Below, piece after piece: positions 11,658 through 26,519 of a stretch of 64,000 bases of DNA. The notes below the pieces were generated by a model. It ran no database searches and was not told where the DNA came from. It was given only the letters and a program-made list of their open reading frames with translations. Both the position numbers and the translations under genes were made by a program. Source of the DNA: Acanthornis magna. Lineage: Eukaryota; Chordata; Aves; Passeriformes; Acanthizidae. Position 1 is the stretch's first letter; each line of letters begins with the position of its first letter. The DNA is taken from positions 12,728,001 through 12,792,000 of the forward strand of contig JAWUZG010000032.1 of assembly GCA_036785705.1 (NCBI GenBank). Direction: 5' to 3'.

Positions 11658-14600
11658 ATTTTCAGTTTGACAGACTAGGCCCACTCGAAGCTCTGAGCAG
11701 CTTGCAGTAGTTATGCAGACAGTAACTGCCCAGAAGCATAAATATAAACACACACTTGCATGGTCCTCAGTTATCAAATGGAGATGATAACAATCTACCT
11801 CACCCCGTGAGGTAAACACTAAAAACTTAAGAGAAATACATCGCACCCCACCCAATAATATTCAGTGGTGTGCCCTCAATCCCTCAAAAACACAGCCACA
11901 GAAAAGCTAATTATGCTGTGCTTGTCCAGATTAATGTATCGCAACCCCAGGTAGCACTCTGAAGATTTCGCCTCTGAGCTCTGAGGCAGTAATTTCCCTG
12001 AAGGAAAGGGAACAGTTGTGCCAGTCCCTGCAATCCTTCCACTATCAGCAGCACACAGCAGCTCCAGTACCATGCCAGAATCAGTCAGGGTCTTTAATAC
12101 AAGTAGGAACCACAAGGGGACATAAAACTTTGCTGACCTTCCCTTTCCCTCTGTGTTGTGGGATGGCAGCCTGAAGGGAGCTGAGGGATAACATGGTTTA
12201 GCTAGAGATAGCCCAGCCTTGAAGGACACAGGGTGGGAGTGCTCCCAAAGTCTCTTCCACCCGTGTTCCCTAGGATTGCTGACTAGTCAAATTGAAGCAC
12301 TCCTCACTTCAGACCCTAACCTCTAACCAACTTAAAATATATAAGAAAATTGTCTTAGCCCTACCTCTAACTGAAGTATGTCTCCCACTTTAAAAGGATC
12401 TATTTACTTAGCAGTTATAAGACATTCCTAAGTCAAATTCAGACACTATATGGATTGTACTCTTTCCTTTAAAAAGTTTTCACTTTTCACTAAAAATTGG
12501 CACTACTCTTTCTTTTTTTTCTGCATCTCAAGGCCCTCGGCAAAGGTATATAACTGCAAAATAAACCTTTTGAAGAACACAGTTCTAGCAGCTATGTGTT
12601 GTATGAGAAATTGGTTATGAATGTATAATTTAGGGCTTCAAGGAAAATTTTAAAACTAGGTATAAATTAAGGACCTAATGCTGTACTCACTGAAATCTCT
12701 TGGAACATGACTGGACTCTAAAGGACCACTGGAGGTTACTGTTTCCCCACAGAAATTCAATGAGCCAAGCATTATGCTAATTCTTTTCAATTATTAAATA
12801 CAAGCATCCTTAATATCAGCGGCTGCAAATTTCTCCCATACATGGCAAGCTTTGTTAAGTATGTTCCAGGGTGGAAAAGATTTGGGGCAGGGATATTTGA
12901 GTGTACAAGCCTAGAGATGCAGTCAAAGAAAGATTTTTTGATGCTCGTTATTACTCCAGGACCTAGAAACCAAACATTTACCAGATTTCTGTTGTGTGAA
13001 GAGCTCTACAGGCTGGAGATGCTGCCCCAGCCACCCACAGCCTTAGCAAGAGACTGATGAACTGTTTTCGGGTGTTAGCCACCATGGGGACCTTGTGTTA
13101 TTGACCTAGCACATCACTTCACCTTGAAGGTTGTAAGAAAGTGGGTTTTTAGGATAGATTCTTCTTTGCCCATACTACTTCTATTTGGAGCTTGTAGTAC
13201 AATTTTTTTCTGTGCAGCAGGGGAAAACTTTCTGCTGCAAATTGGGGATAATAACTTCCTTTTTAATGTCTCACTTGTTCGAAGGAAAGCTCTAGGAGAC
13301 AGGGGCTGCCTTTTAATTTCCATTTGTGCAATTCCTGTATGATAGGTCCGGACAAGGGCCCCAAGAAGCTCCTTTAGTACAAGTAGTAAAAACAGTAAGA
13401 AAGGTAATCTTAACCTCTCAAAATATCTTCAAAGGATCAACACAAACTTTAATGTTATAAGTTGTGTCAGGAAGAGCCTAATGACGGTTTACCCACAAGA
13501 ACCTGATCTTCCTCACTATTGGCAGCTAGAGGTACCTAATGGCATGTTAGAGGCAGCACAACAAGAGAAGATCAATGTGACATAAAAAAGAAAAAAAAAA
13601 AAAAACAGCCCAGTGATGTGTGGAGAAAGCATTGTCAGGCTCTGGGGAAGCAGCTGCTTTGTCATCTGTAAGGCTCTGTAAAATACCACAATCCAAAAAG
13701 AATAAAAGAGTTTTTAAAATAGTATTCCATTTTCCCTTCTTTAAAGATTTGTCACCCCCATAATTTTCTCCTCTGCAAAGTTCTTGCTCACTATCAAAGC
13801 CTTTTAACTTTAATATTAAAGTGATGTATCACTTTTTTCCTCTTTCCTTTTATTTGGGGGGTATGGCAAAGGATTTGAATATTTTCCTTCATTGCTGAAT
13901 TTATTTTTTCCAGTCCAAAGCTGGTTTTGAAATTCTAAGCAGGGTTAAAAACTTTGGTAGAAATTCAACAACCCTCTGTTTATTAAAAAAAAATAAAATC
14001 TGTGGTTTAAATCTCTGTCATACTGTGAAAAGGCATTAACACACTCTTTTCAACTGTTTCACTGAAAGTCTTTCTGCAGGTAAAGCAGGACCAGGCACAA
14101 GAGAAAGCTCACCTTCAAAGGTGTTGGGTCCCAAATACATTCCCCCAGCACAGACTGCCATCCTCAGTTTGGCAGAAAGATACAGAGTCTTTCTCCTTCT
14201 AGTTGTAGTATCTTCTTTGAGTCTGGGTGAGTCTGGCAGTCAACACAAACCACCACCTCTTAAACAGGTACTGGATAAACACTGAAGGCCAGACTGTGGG
14301 TGATAGGAGTCATTTCTTGACACTTCTACCAGGACCTGAGTGGGAATGGCAATAGGTGGGTTCACATTTAAAGTAAATGAGTGCTAGAGCAGCAGAAGTC
14401 CTCACCCAGAAACCAGGGGAAATTATTTTGATGCAATGAGCAAGACAAAGGACTCAGGGAGCAAACTGTCCCCACTGACAAACAGGAAACAAATGGCTTA
14501 CCAAGGAATATTTTTATTAAAGGCAGAGAAAAAAAAATGCCTCTAACAGGCAGATAAACAGGGCAACAATAAGTCATTCTCAAAGCATAACTGTAATGTA

Positions 14601-17600
14601 TAGTCTTTTCTTCTGGAGAGAGACCAGCCATGGCAGCTGGATACCTTTCCCCGTCTTTGCCAGCGTTCACCGACCATATGCGATTTTCCAGCCTTTCAAG
14701 GCCCCTCTCAGCTGAGCAGGTTGGTGTGGGTGGGGTAAGGAGGAAACAGGCAGGGGTGAGGGAAGGAAGAGCATGTGGGAGTTGGTCCCCTGGCAGAAGT
14801 GAGAACAGTCACATCCAGACACTCAAGCACAGTCACGATGCTGAAACTTGAAAGGAAACAAGAAAACTGAATTAGTGCCATACTTTTTCATTTTTTGCAG
14901 GTCTGGGTCCTCCCAGGGAGTAAAAATGTAGTCTACACAAAGCCTAAACAACACTGTTTGTTGTGTCAAGGGCAGAATAAAAAAAACCAATTAAGGCTTC
15001 CTTATTTCCAATGGGAAAATCATTCCTCTCTTGTACTGCAAGTAAATCTTGACAAAAAATGCTGCTACTGATAAAAGCTCATGCAAAATTTTGAAGGAAT
15101 GATTCCCAAGATCCTTAAATATTTACTTTATAGGACTCAGTTAATGTCTTTGCTGCAAAGAGAAACACAAGGTTGTTGGAGACAGGATCAGCAAGTTCTG
15201 AACCAGCTCTTGTAACAGTAGAGTTCTCTAGAGCAAATAGCATCATTATCAATAAAAATGACATCTCATTTACTGTAGGTTTTGTAAGAATGCCTACTCT
15301 GTTCACAGAGATCTGCTGTTGATTGGGAAAGTCCATTTTCAAAGGAGTGACAGAAATTACCTGCCTTTCTCTGTGTCTAGCATTTACTTTTCTCCTTTCA
15401 CTTAGCTGCCTTGATAGCAACACTAATTTAAATAAATTACTACAGTCTGCCAGACAGAGACAGTTATATCAATAAAAATGTTAGTATTTTTATATGTGGT
15501 ATTAACTAATATTCACGTCAACATGGTGTTTATACAGATTTAATATATTTTTATTTCTCCCCCAATCACTGAGTGGGGAAAGTCTTCTGAGTACCTATAG
15601 TAAGCATATACCATAATTGGTAAACTTTCATATCAGCTTGATATGATTGATAAAATTGAGATGAAAAATGTTTTCTGGGCTACTAACAGACAGAAAAGAT
15701 TTTAAGGTATAAGATGGTGGATTTATTTCAACTATAAAGGGAGACAGGTTTCAGACAGTGCACTCTGACAAAATGACATATTCAGTGGTTCCACTTTGAC
15801 TGCAACCATTACAATATTGCTTGATCCTGTCACTCTTATTCCAGAGATAATTCCTTTTTCTTTTTCCAAGCAGAACAAAAAAGAATGTGAGCCTGCCTTT
15901 TTGTTCCACCTTTGGGCAGCACTAGGACAGGGGAAGATGGCTCACAATGATGTGAAATAACCAATAAATAGATGGATTTATTACAGCAGAGCTGGCAATT
16001 ATCAGTTGAGAATGGAACTGTCAAGGGGTAAGAAGGGAACGTCTGGCTATGCAGAGTCCTCAGTAAACCATCATTTTTTATTGCCTCATCTCCAAATAGT
16101 TTAGCTTATATTCAATATCATGTAAAATTAAGTTCATAACAGAGAGGTCATAAGTCAAAACATTTTTCAAAAATCTGGTCTTGAAATTTTTATAATTTCT
16201 TGATAAATAATGCAGTTAATTTGGCTGTATTTTCTTAAAAGTGACAACAGTGGTTGTTTGAAGCTCTGAGCATGCAGGAGCCATTTTCATGGACATGAAA
16301 GGAAGAACAGAAAGCACAACCCACCCATTTCACAGAATGCTCTTCACAGATGCAATCAAAGCCATCTAAGACTTCTTTGTGGAGCAGGTGAGAAATTTTT
16401 CAATTATCAATTCCCACCTCCCCAGTAGCTAACCTTGACTTGATAAAAATTGTTGTTAGATTTTATTTGAGGTAAAAAGTTAAAATTTCTGTGTTCAAAG
16501 TACTTTATTTAAAATTCAAGCAAAATCACTGTAGGCTTTTATCTGAGCTGTGTGCTCTAACGATTTTTAATCCCAAACATTTTTGAGATTTTAATTTTGC
16601 ACTGTTACCAAAAGAAACATTTCAAGGCTTGAATATATTGCCAATTACTGCTTGGTTTTGTTTTTTTCCACTGACAGCTGAGTCTTGGATAGTTTGGTGC
16701 AATGGACATAGAATTCACAGGTGGAGACAACTTGCAATTTAATATTTTGACATGGTCCCATCTTTCTTCTCCAAAATGAGTTTTCTGCAAAATAAATAAA
16801 ATTCCAAAATAAAAGGAAAATATTCAATCTATTTTTTCCCTATCAACTTTGCCCACGTTATTCATCTTTCCTTCCACTAACACACTCCCTGTTTCCCACC
16901 TCTATTTTGATCTCTTGAAGTTTGATAAGAAAGCTTGTCTACAAAAATTCTGTATGAGAGAAGTCAAACATCTGAGTAAAAGATAAACTCAGCTCATTAA
17001 TAACTTGCAGTGCAGAAGTCACTCTTCTCTTGCTATGTCACCCTTCTCTTGTAGCCATGTGCTACAAACTTATTGTGAATAACTTGAGACAGAAGAAAGT
17101 AATTACTGTAGCATTTTAAAGCTCCAAAACTTTACGGAAATTTTAGATATTAGATGTTATTGTTCCTACTAAGTCTGAGACCATGAAAGCTGAAAGTTTG
17201 TCCGATGAGAACCAAAGAAATATGTCCCTATAACTCTGATATAGTAAAGCTTTACTGCCACCTTTTTCCAAAGCACAAGTTAGGGACCCTATTAAAGGAA
17301 GTGTGTAAATTCATAGCTAGCTTCACTTACTTATAAAGGAATAAAACGAGTCTTAGTCTTTAACACATTCTTCCATTTGGAAGACACTGGCAGCCAGTAG
17401 ATTTTAATCTGAGTTTTCCAGAAAGATGATATCTACTTGATCTTTTTGATACAGCTCTCAGTGGAAATAGACGTTATGTCAACAAAATCACTTATTTTTA
17501 TCTTCAAACGATGCTTTGAAAAATATGTGATGTTAAAGGTTTATTTCTTAGCTCAGAGAAAATGTAAGACGGAATGGGACTATTATTCTATAGTCAATCT

Positions 17601-18989
17601 AAGTCTATATAACTTTTACCTTCCTCTCTGGGTTATGACTTTCATTTCTGCTGCCAATAAATTTCAGGTTTATTGTGGTTGATGTTAGGTACCTCAGCCC
17701 TGTTATGGCTCATTATCTCATTCCATTCACAATCCATTTGATACAACCTAATCCATTAGTGGTTATTTTCCCACTTAGGACCACCATTATTTCCTCTCTG
17801 ATACATGAACAAACATAAAAATAACAGAGAAAAATCAGGTGACAGACTCCACATTGTAGATGTCAGCCAGAAGCCTTCTATGCCATAAGCAGCATCAACA
17901 AAACCTAAATTAATCATAACTGACAGTTCAATAAATAAAATATTCAAATGCAACAATAACACCCTAGGAGTAAATAAGAATGGTTCAATGTTTCTCTCTG
18001 GAAAGACAAAATAAATGCCTCACTCTGTAAGCAGCAGAGATGACAAAACTTGGTTTCCTGCAGATCTATATCTCAAGTCTGTGCTCTCCTCTGGACTCTC
18101 TGATGCCTAAGCAACATGATTTCACATCTGCTGCTCCCGTGATGGAGCATGAACCCTCTGCCTCTTCTACCTGACCAACTATTGTCACATAGGGGTATAT
18201 TACTTTTGTAGGGGTTTATTATTTTTGTTATCTTTACATTTCTGACAAACTTGGATGAAATCAGCTCATGTGTCAAAATGTTTGGGGCCAGTGTTAGCAG
18301 GACTGTGGACAACTGATCATCAGAAAAATGCAGCATGTTTTCATATTTCATATTTGCTCAGAAAAAAAAGCAAGCCAAAATAAAACCTGTCTTTGAACTA
18401 AAAGTTGGACACACCTGTTAATTTCAGGGTTAAATGGCTGGAGGAAGGGGGAGAGATGAACAATAAAGTGGAACAACACATGAAGTTACTGAGAAAGGAT
18501 TCAAAGAGATAGAGTTTTGATAGAGATTAGGAAAAAAAAAAAAAAAAAAGATGAAAAAGCCCTGCATCTAATGAGGAAAAAAATTACTGCCATGTTCTTT
18601 GGAAATGACAGGAGGACTCTGCTTTCGAGCAGCCTGAAAACAAAACTCTGTGGCCTCCACCCCACAAGTGGTCTGAATCACATTTGCTGAGAGTGAGAAA
18701 AGGAGTTACAGGCACAATAAGCGCCTTATGCCCAAGTTTTTCCGTCAGTCATCTGTTAGTACAATTGTCAGCTAAATGATTCTCAGAAAACTTCTGAAGC
18801 TCACAAAGAAGGGAAAGGAAAAAAAGAGGCAGACACTTGTCATTTAAATAACATCTCTCTTTCTTTGAGCTTCATGAAAGAAGAAGACAGTGAGCTGTCT
18901 GTTTTACTTAACAATAAAATAATATGAGTGAAGAGAGTGACAAACAGCTTTTATGAACATGCATTCAGTTATGGTAATGGATTTTCTAT
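11658..18989. other. Unique noncoding DNA
   Basis: No gene or classified repeat was recognised. A-runs occur at 13591-13605 and 18532-18549. Open frames of 60-117 codons (for example 11876-12229 minus and 14368-14670 minus) have no recognisable domain and lack convincing splice signals on both sides. Confidence 0.55.
18532..18549. repeat. A18 run
   Basis: Eighteen consecutive adenines lie in noncoding DNA. No AATAAA or retrocopy was recognised just upstream. Confidence 0.92.
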
Positions 18990-19147
18990 GCAGGGTATGG
19001 ACCAACTCTGGCAGCATTCAAGGCCAGGTTGGATGAGGCTTTGAGCAACCTGGTCTAGTGGGAGGTGTCCCTGCCCATGGCAAGGGGGTTGGAACTAGGT
19101 GATCTTTAAGGCCCCCTCCAACCCAAACCATTCTGTGATTCTATGAT
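18990..19147 (+). mobile_element. CR1 LINE 3'-end fragment
   Basis: This is a typical avian CR1 3' tail. It contains AAGGCCAGGTTGGATGAG, GAGCAACCTGGTCTAGTGG, GTGTCCCTGCCCATGGCA and the terminal octamer-like repeats TTCTGTGATTCTATGAT. It is severely 5'-truncated, as most CR1 copies are, and has no coding capacity. Confidence 0.95.
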
Positions 19148-20938
19148 AAAAATGTGTTTGAATGCTACCAGCGTTGACAGTGTGAGTAGAATCATTGCCT
19201 GCCTGGGCTATGGTGCTCCAGAGTTTCTCTCTGGCTTTTGCACTGCACTTGACCTTTTTTGTTGCACTTGAATAAGAGCAAAGGGGAAGATTGTGAAGGA
19301 CTTGGGAATGACTGACTCAAGTCTACTTTCTGTTAGTGCTCAGCTGCTGGCCTGCATAAAATTAATCTATCTACATAACATTTCATTATCACTTTAATAA
19401 TGGGCCAGACTAGTGCCAAAGTCTGTATTACATTGAGCTTTCAGTAGGCTGAATTTCAAGGCACAAATCTAGACTGGTCTCATTAATATTTTGCAGCAGA
19501 TGAACAGTCCTTTTTCACAGAGTCCTGGTAGGCCATGCCTAAATGTAGGAGCCCCATTTCCAATTGGACAAGAATGTTGAACTCAGTCTTGCCTCCCATG
19601 GAGGTGGGGAGTGTAAGAAAACGCCCCCACTTTCACTGTGTGATTGCTGTGGTGACAGAAAAGGTGTCTATAAATCCTTCCTTCAGCAGTATGAGTAGAC
19701 ACAGGTGAAGGTATACAAAGCTGGATGTGAACCCAAGTGGATCTCCTGCCTTTGTCTCCAGAAAGGAAAGAATGTGTTACTTATAATCCATGTTCTCAGT
19801 GACAGGTAGGCACCTGCCTTGTACCACAGTCAGCAAACTATGTAGATATTTACCTGTAAAACTCTAATCCCTAAAGCTGTACGGATGAGATCCTACATGT
19901 GTGATAAAAACACAAACCCTATTTAAAAGTAACAAATCAATTTTAAAAGAAATTCCTACCTGTTACATCCATCTCTAAATAGAATTTACTACCTTGACAT
20001 TAAAGTCAAAGTTTTAACAGGGATTTGAAGACTGAACTAAATCAACTTTTCCTCTTGAGACACAATCCCATAAGAACAGTGCCATTTGGTTTAGTGCAGC
20101 ATACATGTACTCTGAAAGGGTTTTTACTGACCTAAGAACTCAGGCCAAGCAAAATGGTGTTTTCCCTTCTGAAGTACTTAAAAGCTTTGTCCTGGATCGA
20201 GACTTGGTGATTTGCTGCAGGACTTGCACCCGTTCAGTCCTCTGCTTGCCAGGACTGGCAGCACCAACCTCCTTAGGTCACTCCCATGACTGCATCCTGT
20301 CTCACATCATCCTGAAAAGCACTCCCAGAACATGCTGAGCAGGGAAATTATACTGAATAGTCATGGCTCATTTACACACAACAGTTCTCCAGAAAACATG
20401 AGGCAACTATTGGAGGAGTGAGCCCTTGTGGGGTTGAGTACATGGCAAATCTCTCAAGCTTTACTTTCATCCTGTTCTCAGTGCTGTAGGGCTCTGAACT
20501 TCATCAGAAAAAAAAAATGCTTATTAATGATTCAGCTCTGGGAACTCCAACTGATGTAAAGGAGAACATGTACTCTTTGAAAGAGATCTGATGGAAATCT
20601 TCTCTTTCAAATCTCTCCTCAAGACCTACTTCTGCTGCAACATCTATCAGCTAGCTAATGATCCTTACATGTTAACAGCAGTCAGGGACAGCCCACACCT
20701 CTTATTAAAGGTGTTTTGCAATGACTAATAAACACCATGCTGGGCCCACAGATGATTTATATCATCTTGTGGTTTCATCCCCACCTTCTTTCCTCCCTTA
20801 CTGTCTCCTTCCTCTTTAAAATTCTTGGTATACTCTTTACATGACCCTATCCTCCTCTGGTACTGGGGCAGTACAAGGTGGCATTCAGATGGCACTCATC
20901 CTGCAACTGAAGTTCTGCACTGATGTCTGTGGGGCTGT

Positions 20939-21060
20939 CTATACATATAAATACTTACATATAAATGCTCACAGGTAACCATATATATCTACTCATGTGT
21001 GTATATATATGTATGTGTACGTATATATATATGTATATATACACATGTATGTATATATAT
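20939..21060. repeat. TA/TG-rich low-complexity tract
   Basis: Irregular repeats of TATATA, TGTATG and ACATAT cover about 120 bp. It is a decayed dinucleotide microsatellite. The small open frame through it is a by-product of the repeat. Confidence 0.9.
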
Positions 21061-21416
21061 GCCTTGCACCTCCACACATACCCTCTCCATTCTCAGAAAA
21101 AATTACCTGGAGCTTCCTACAACAGAGCTTCCACACACAAAATTATTCACACTTTACTTACATTTTTAAGCCTTAGAAATCAAAAGTAAACAAGCCAAAA
21201 TTCTCTTAAGTAAAGTTTTAGTATCTGATGAGGAGAATATTTTGGTTTTAAGTGATGTGAATTGGTTCCTTTAAATATATGCAATTACATTACTAGAAAA
21301 ATGAAATGGCAAGATCAAATAAGAGTTTACATCTGTCAGATAAACTGTCTTTAAGGAAAACATTCAAACACAAACTTTTAATGCTTTTTTTCCCCTTGGA
21401 AGTCACACAAAATAAA

Positions 21417-21445
21417 ACTTAGAATGATATGTCATCATTCTAAGT
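21417..21445. repeat. Perfect 12-bp inverted repeat with 5-nt loop
   Basis: ACTTAGAATGAT (21417-21428) and ATCATTCTAAGT (21434-21445) are exact reverse complements around the loop ATGTC. No known element was recognised around them. Confidence 0.9.
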
Positions 21446-24400
21446 GAATTTTAGGAGTTACAGAATCAGTGCTTGTTTTACTATCTCTATATACATTGTA
21501 GAATTGCTTGCAATATGAAAGATGTTTGATAATAAAGTGGTAGGTAAAGCATGACAAGCTAAGCTGAAAATGGTTTTAGTCCATTAGTGCTAGGAACAGG
21601 GGTAGTTTATTGCTGTGAATGACAGCCAGGCCTCTTTGAAATCAGATGGAATTTTGCCACCATGACTTCATCCAGGCCACTGTTCAGGGACACAGACCAG
21701 GGTCTCAGGTCTCAGTTGGATTATCTGGCTTGATTACTTTGACCAGAAACACTGGTGCATGGAAAAAATAAACATAAACAAAAATGAAATATCAGCTCTT
21801 TATCACATTTGGGACAGAAAACTTTCACACAAGTGGCCTCTTGTATACAGGTGGCTCCAGTAAAGTCACAGGCATCCCTGAGAGCAGTTTTACTGATGAC
21901 AGAGCAAGCGCCCAGTTCACTCACAAGTGCAATGCACTATTCCACAGGCTCCATCCCCACATGGAGCCTATTGCAGTCAAGATTACAAAGTTCTCCTGTT
22001 GGATGTCCAACTTCACATCCTTCCTCAGGAGGCTGTCAGTGACCTTTCTCCAATGCATGAACACAACTCCTTTAGGGCAAAGCAGCACAGCCTCAGCCCC
22101 ATTAAGCCTTCAGGCTTGATAGACCCCTGGTGGCAGTTTTGAACAGAGCTCTTCTTTTCCTCCCCACCTGAAAGCTCTTTGAAAGTTTCACATCCAGCTG
22201 AACACTACATCAGTGGCAGATTTTTTAACAAAAGCAGCCAAGTGAAGCTGAAATGAGTACGGTCTAGGGATTAAATCTAGAAATTTAGAAAGTCTTTGGA
22301 AAAGCCTGTTCCAACCCCCAAACATGTCAGAGCAGCCTTCCTGCTCACCCCTTCCAAAGCCACCCTGGCTCCCAGGGACTTCACCCACCTGTAGGAATGT
22401 GGGCCACAAACCAGCAACCAAGAAGGAGGTAAAAACTGATGCAATGCTCTCATCCTATACTGAAGTTTCCTGAACAAACCTGAATTCCATAATGCGTAAA
22501 AAAAAACCCCACAAGTGAGTTTCACACTGTCCAGACAGCATGAAGCTGTCTCCTAGAGGAGAGTTCACTACTGCCCTCAGATTCCCAAATAGAATTTCCC
22601 GTATCAGACAATAAGGAGAACTCTCGAAATTCACCATTATCACAGTCCCGATGAGAGAGTATCAAGGTCAGAGACAACCAATTTGTAAAGCTAAATTATG
22701 CTAAAGAGAACACCATACTGTAAGTTAGATTATTATGCTAAAAGCTTTGCTGCTGGAAAGCCTCTCAGCATCTTCCCATATCTCAGAACTGATCTGAAGG
22801 TGACGATTACTTGCCACATTCTGTAAATCGGGCAAATTATTTGGGTGTACACAGTAAAATGGCTTTTTTATTAGAAGCCCTCAGCTGTCACTAAGACTGA
22901 GCAGCTGTTCAGAGGACAATGCTAGCTGCTGTGGCTGAAACATTGTCATTCTCAGTCCTGTTTCAAGCCATTTGTGGCATTCTGGAAACCAGTATCAAAA
23001 CTATGTGGCAGAAATCATTGCAATATATTAAAAGTAAAAAATTGAACAGCTGCACCAAGTCGATGATCCAAAATATATCAGAGCTATAGAAATCAGGTTA
23101 TTCTAGTTGTCTGCTTGTTTCTTGGACCATATGATGTATTTGCAGCCAAATCTCCTGGCTAAGTTGTGGAGTTTCTTTAAAAAGCATCCCATCTTCCTGA
23201 CTAAAATCTGAGCTGGCACCTTGGACAACTGAGCTATAAGCCACCCAAATGCCCCTTTCTGTCTCTAGTGATGCACAAAATTTAAACCAGTAAACTATTT
23301 ACTACTGTTGCTGAACTGCAGACCAGGTCTAAGTTTTCACACACACTAAATATTTTGCATAATAGAAGGGTTTAAATACTCTGTTATAATGCAGGAGGAA
23401 AACTCCTGAGCAGCATTTAAACAAGCTTATTAAACCATACTTGACATGCCTCTAGAACAAATTAAACCAAGCAATATTCCAAAATATGTCCTGACAAATC
23501 ACTACAAACAACAGAAATTACTTCAAAATAACATTTTCTGTGCACAAATCTGCCCAGACTGAATTAGGTCCCTATTGAATATAATGGCATAGACTCACCA
23601 CCTTCACCCTTACCTTGCTGTCAGCTTCCACCTTTTTCTACTATCATAAGGAGGAAGACCTTCAAACAACTTCAGAGGTGGTGAATGGCAAGCCAGGGCT
23701 GAGTTCTCCAAAGCCCCTGGAACTGGGACAGGGAAGAACCCCAAGTGTCTCAAGCAAATCCCTGGGGTTTACCAGTCACAACTCTGGCTATTCTTTGTGT
23801 AGCTTATCTCACAAGGTATTCATTCGAGGGGGAAAATCATTTATCAACTTGCAAAAACTGATTAAAGAAAACTAAAGGAAACTGAAGCTTCTACCTAGAC
23901 TCCCTAAAAGAAAAAAAAGTCAATAAACGCCTACCATTTGGTGCAATGCAGTGTATTCCAAGGGCAAGAACTTCTGTTCTTCAGAATTATTTTTATAATG
24001 TCACCTCTGCCAGGGATGATTTAAGAGTTTCTAGATAAGGGAATGAATTTCATAAGAGGCGGAGAGATCACCTCAAGTCTCCCTTGAGCTTCTTGATGAA
24101 TAAAACACCCTCCCCAGCTCTCTCTAGCACCTCACTGCTACATTCAGAAGTGCAACTTTAAAGCAAAGGAAATTATTAGTGTCTCAGTGTAAAAGCCATC
24201 TTTAAGGAACTAAGAGAGCAAACACAAGTACAATGAGTAAAGACGAGCTGACTAAGCTTTAAGCAGCTTTAAAACTATCTTAAACCAGGTGTATCCAATC
24301 TACTCCTCTGAATAGCTACTACTACATAACAACACTGTGCCTGCTGCAAGTGAGAACAAATAATACCTCATATTTTCAGAAAGCAAAGGCTGTTGTAGCA

Positions 24401-26519
24401 TTTCAGGCATCTTACATGTGGAAATTGCTACTTGCCATTGCCAATGCCTAATTGCCACTCCTACTTGTATGTAGGAATCCTCCCTCTTAAACTAATTCAT
24501 ATCACTTTCAATGATAGGTACAGCAGGGTATCATCTAAAAACATAAATAAGGCTGCAATACAAATTTCCCTCTCTATATAGGAGAGATTCTTGATTAGTC
24601 TCACCCACCAGGCCCTTCCTTCTCTAGTATCTGCCAGTTCTTCTTAGTGAATGCCAATGAACAGGCAAAGGAATACTGGAGCTGGGAAATCATTTGCAAT
24701 TCACTCCTTCAGCCAACAAAAGCAGCTGCTAGAGGAGGATGTCAATTTTTTCCCCTTGTAATCCTTCGGCATAACTACAGTAAGGAAAAGAATCCTAAAT
24801 ATTGCACATTCCCAGTCACAAGTTACCCAAAAGAGTGCTGTGCTGGGTGGCCACAGTCTGGGCTTGCATAAGTCTCTTGGACAGCAGCAAGGATGAACCT
24901 ACATAACCTCCTTCAGTTCATCTCTACATATCCTATATGTAATTTATTTTGAATTTTGAGGTATTCCTTTCTATTCTATCAGGATCTTTTCACTCAGGGA
25001 TGCTTGATCTGGAAAGGTATTTTGTACAAGTCTCTGTAATCTCCCCAGGATTCACAGTCATCCTACTTCTTATGTACAGGCAGTGGAGGAGCAGCATTGT
25101 TGGGTTCTGGTAAGGAAGGCCCCAGTCCACACAACACATACATTTCCTAATAGCTAATGTTAAAGAAAGGAACTCACACTGTCACACGTTCAGGGAATAG
25201 TGGTTAGAACACTGGAGAAATGGGAATTCATCTTATAAAGGGACACTATTACAGAATTACTTATTCAGCACATAAAAGGCAAAGATGCCACATCCGGACA
25301 GAGAGTGCAACTATGCTACAAATGCTTCCAGGAGAAAACACAAGAGAAGAACTTTCCAAATTCACAGAGAGTGTTGACATATGAAGAAAATGGTTATTAA
25401 GAAATGAGATTTCCAGCCATCTGGAGACTGAAGTTCTGGAACAGATTTCCAGAAAAATTGTACTAGGAACAAAACAAAAACCCTCAATCAGTTTTCCAAA
25501 TAGGCCTGGATGTGTTTGCACAAGAGAGTTATTTGGCACAGTTTCTCACACAGAAATACACCTCAGCACTCTACCTGCTGTTTCCAAGCTAGGAATAACT
25601 TACAGACATTTCTAGGAAATCAGAGCACACAGAGGCTGTTCGAGCAAACCTTTGGTCACGTCAGCTTCCTAGGAGGTACAATAAAGCATTATATGCAAAC
25701 AGTGCAACAAATTTAGGAAAAATATATCAGAAATATTTAGTCATAAAGAAGCAGAAAAAATTATAGCTTTAAATGCTCATTTAGGAAAAAGAGCTATCTA
25801 CAGTGCACAGCATATTGAAGGGCAAGGAATGCAATTAGTGCTTGCTGCTGTGTTTCAGGAGTGCTTGATCATTTCTTCTTAGCATGTAATTTACATATTA
25901 ATACTGGAAATGTCATTTGTTTGTTCCTTACATTATCACTCTTTGATAAGCACATGTCATTATTGCATACAAATAAGGAGCTTCCACCTGTCTGACAGAA
26001 AACACAGCCAGAAGTTATTTACAAAGGAACCCTAGTCAGTCTGTTTCACACCATAATGAATCACCTGCCTCATTAGGGGACAGCTTTCCTTCCTCCACAG
26101 TGAGCAGGCAGGGAAAGATCCTGACAGCAGAGCTTCTGCTGCTCACTGCATGGCAGGAAGTAACACAGCAAGGTGTTTGCTATGAGACCAACACCCAGAC
26201 GTGCTGGAATCATGCTCATGTGCCTCCTCAAGGCACCACCTTGTACTTATCTTTCCCACAAAGAACAAAACTTAAAACCCATCTTTGAAGAAAATCAAGG
26301 CTTGGGAGGGAAAAAGAAAGTCCAGGAGAGTGACAGAGCAGAAGTGCTGGGGAAGCCTGAAAGCAGGGCTCAGCTGAGCAGAGCCACAGCCTCCTGCTAG
26401 CAGAAGGGTTTGAGTCACAGCAGCCACCTGAGTCCTCTGACACAGGACAGCCTTTGATCACTCAGTCAGTAGTGAAGAACAGCATTAACTCTATATATCT
26501 GACAGAATGGACATAACCA

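Larger units (their letters stand above)
19148..26519. other. Unique noncoding DNA with one dinucleotide-rich tract
   Basis: No gene was recognised. The stretch contains the TA/TG-rich tract at 20939-21060 and a 12-bp hairpin at 21417-21445. The overlapping frames at 21784-22142 look like chance open frames. Confidence 0.5.

Noticed and set aside
20600..20880. Segment reminiscent of an old interspersed repeat (AGACCTACTTCTGC block)
   Set aside because: The resemblance is too weak to name a family, with no clear ends.
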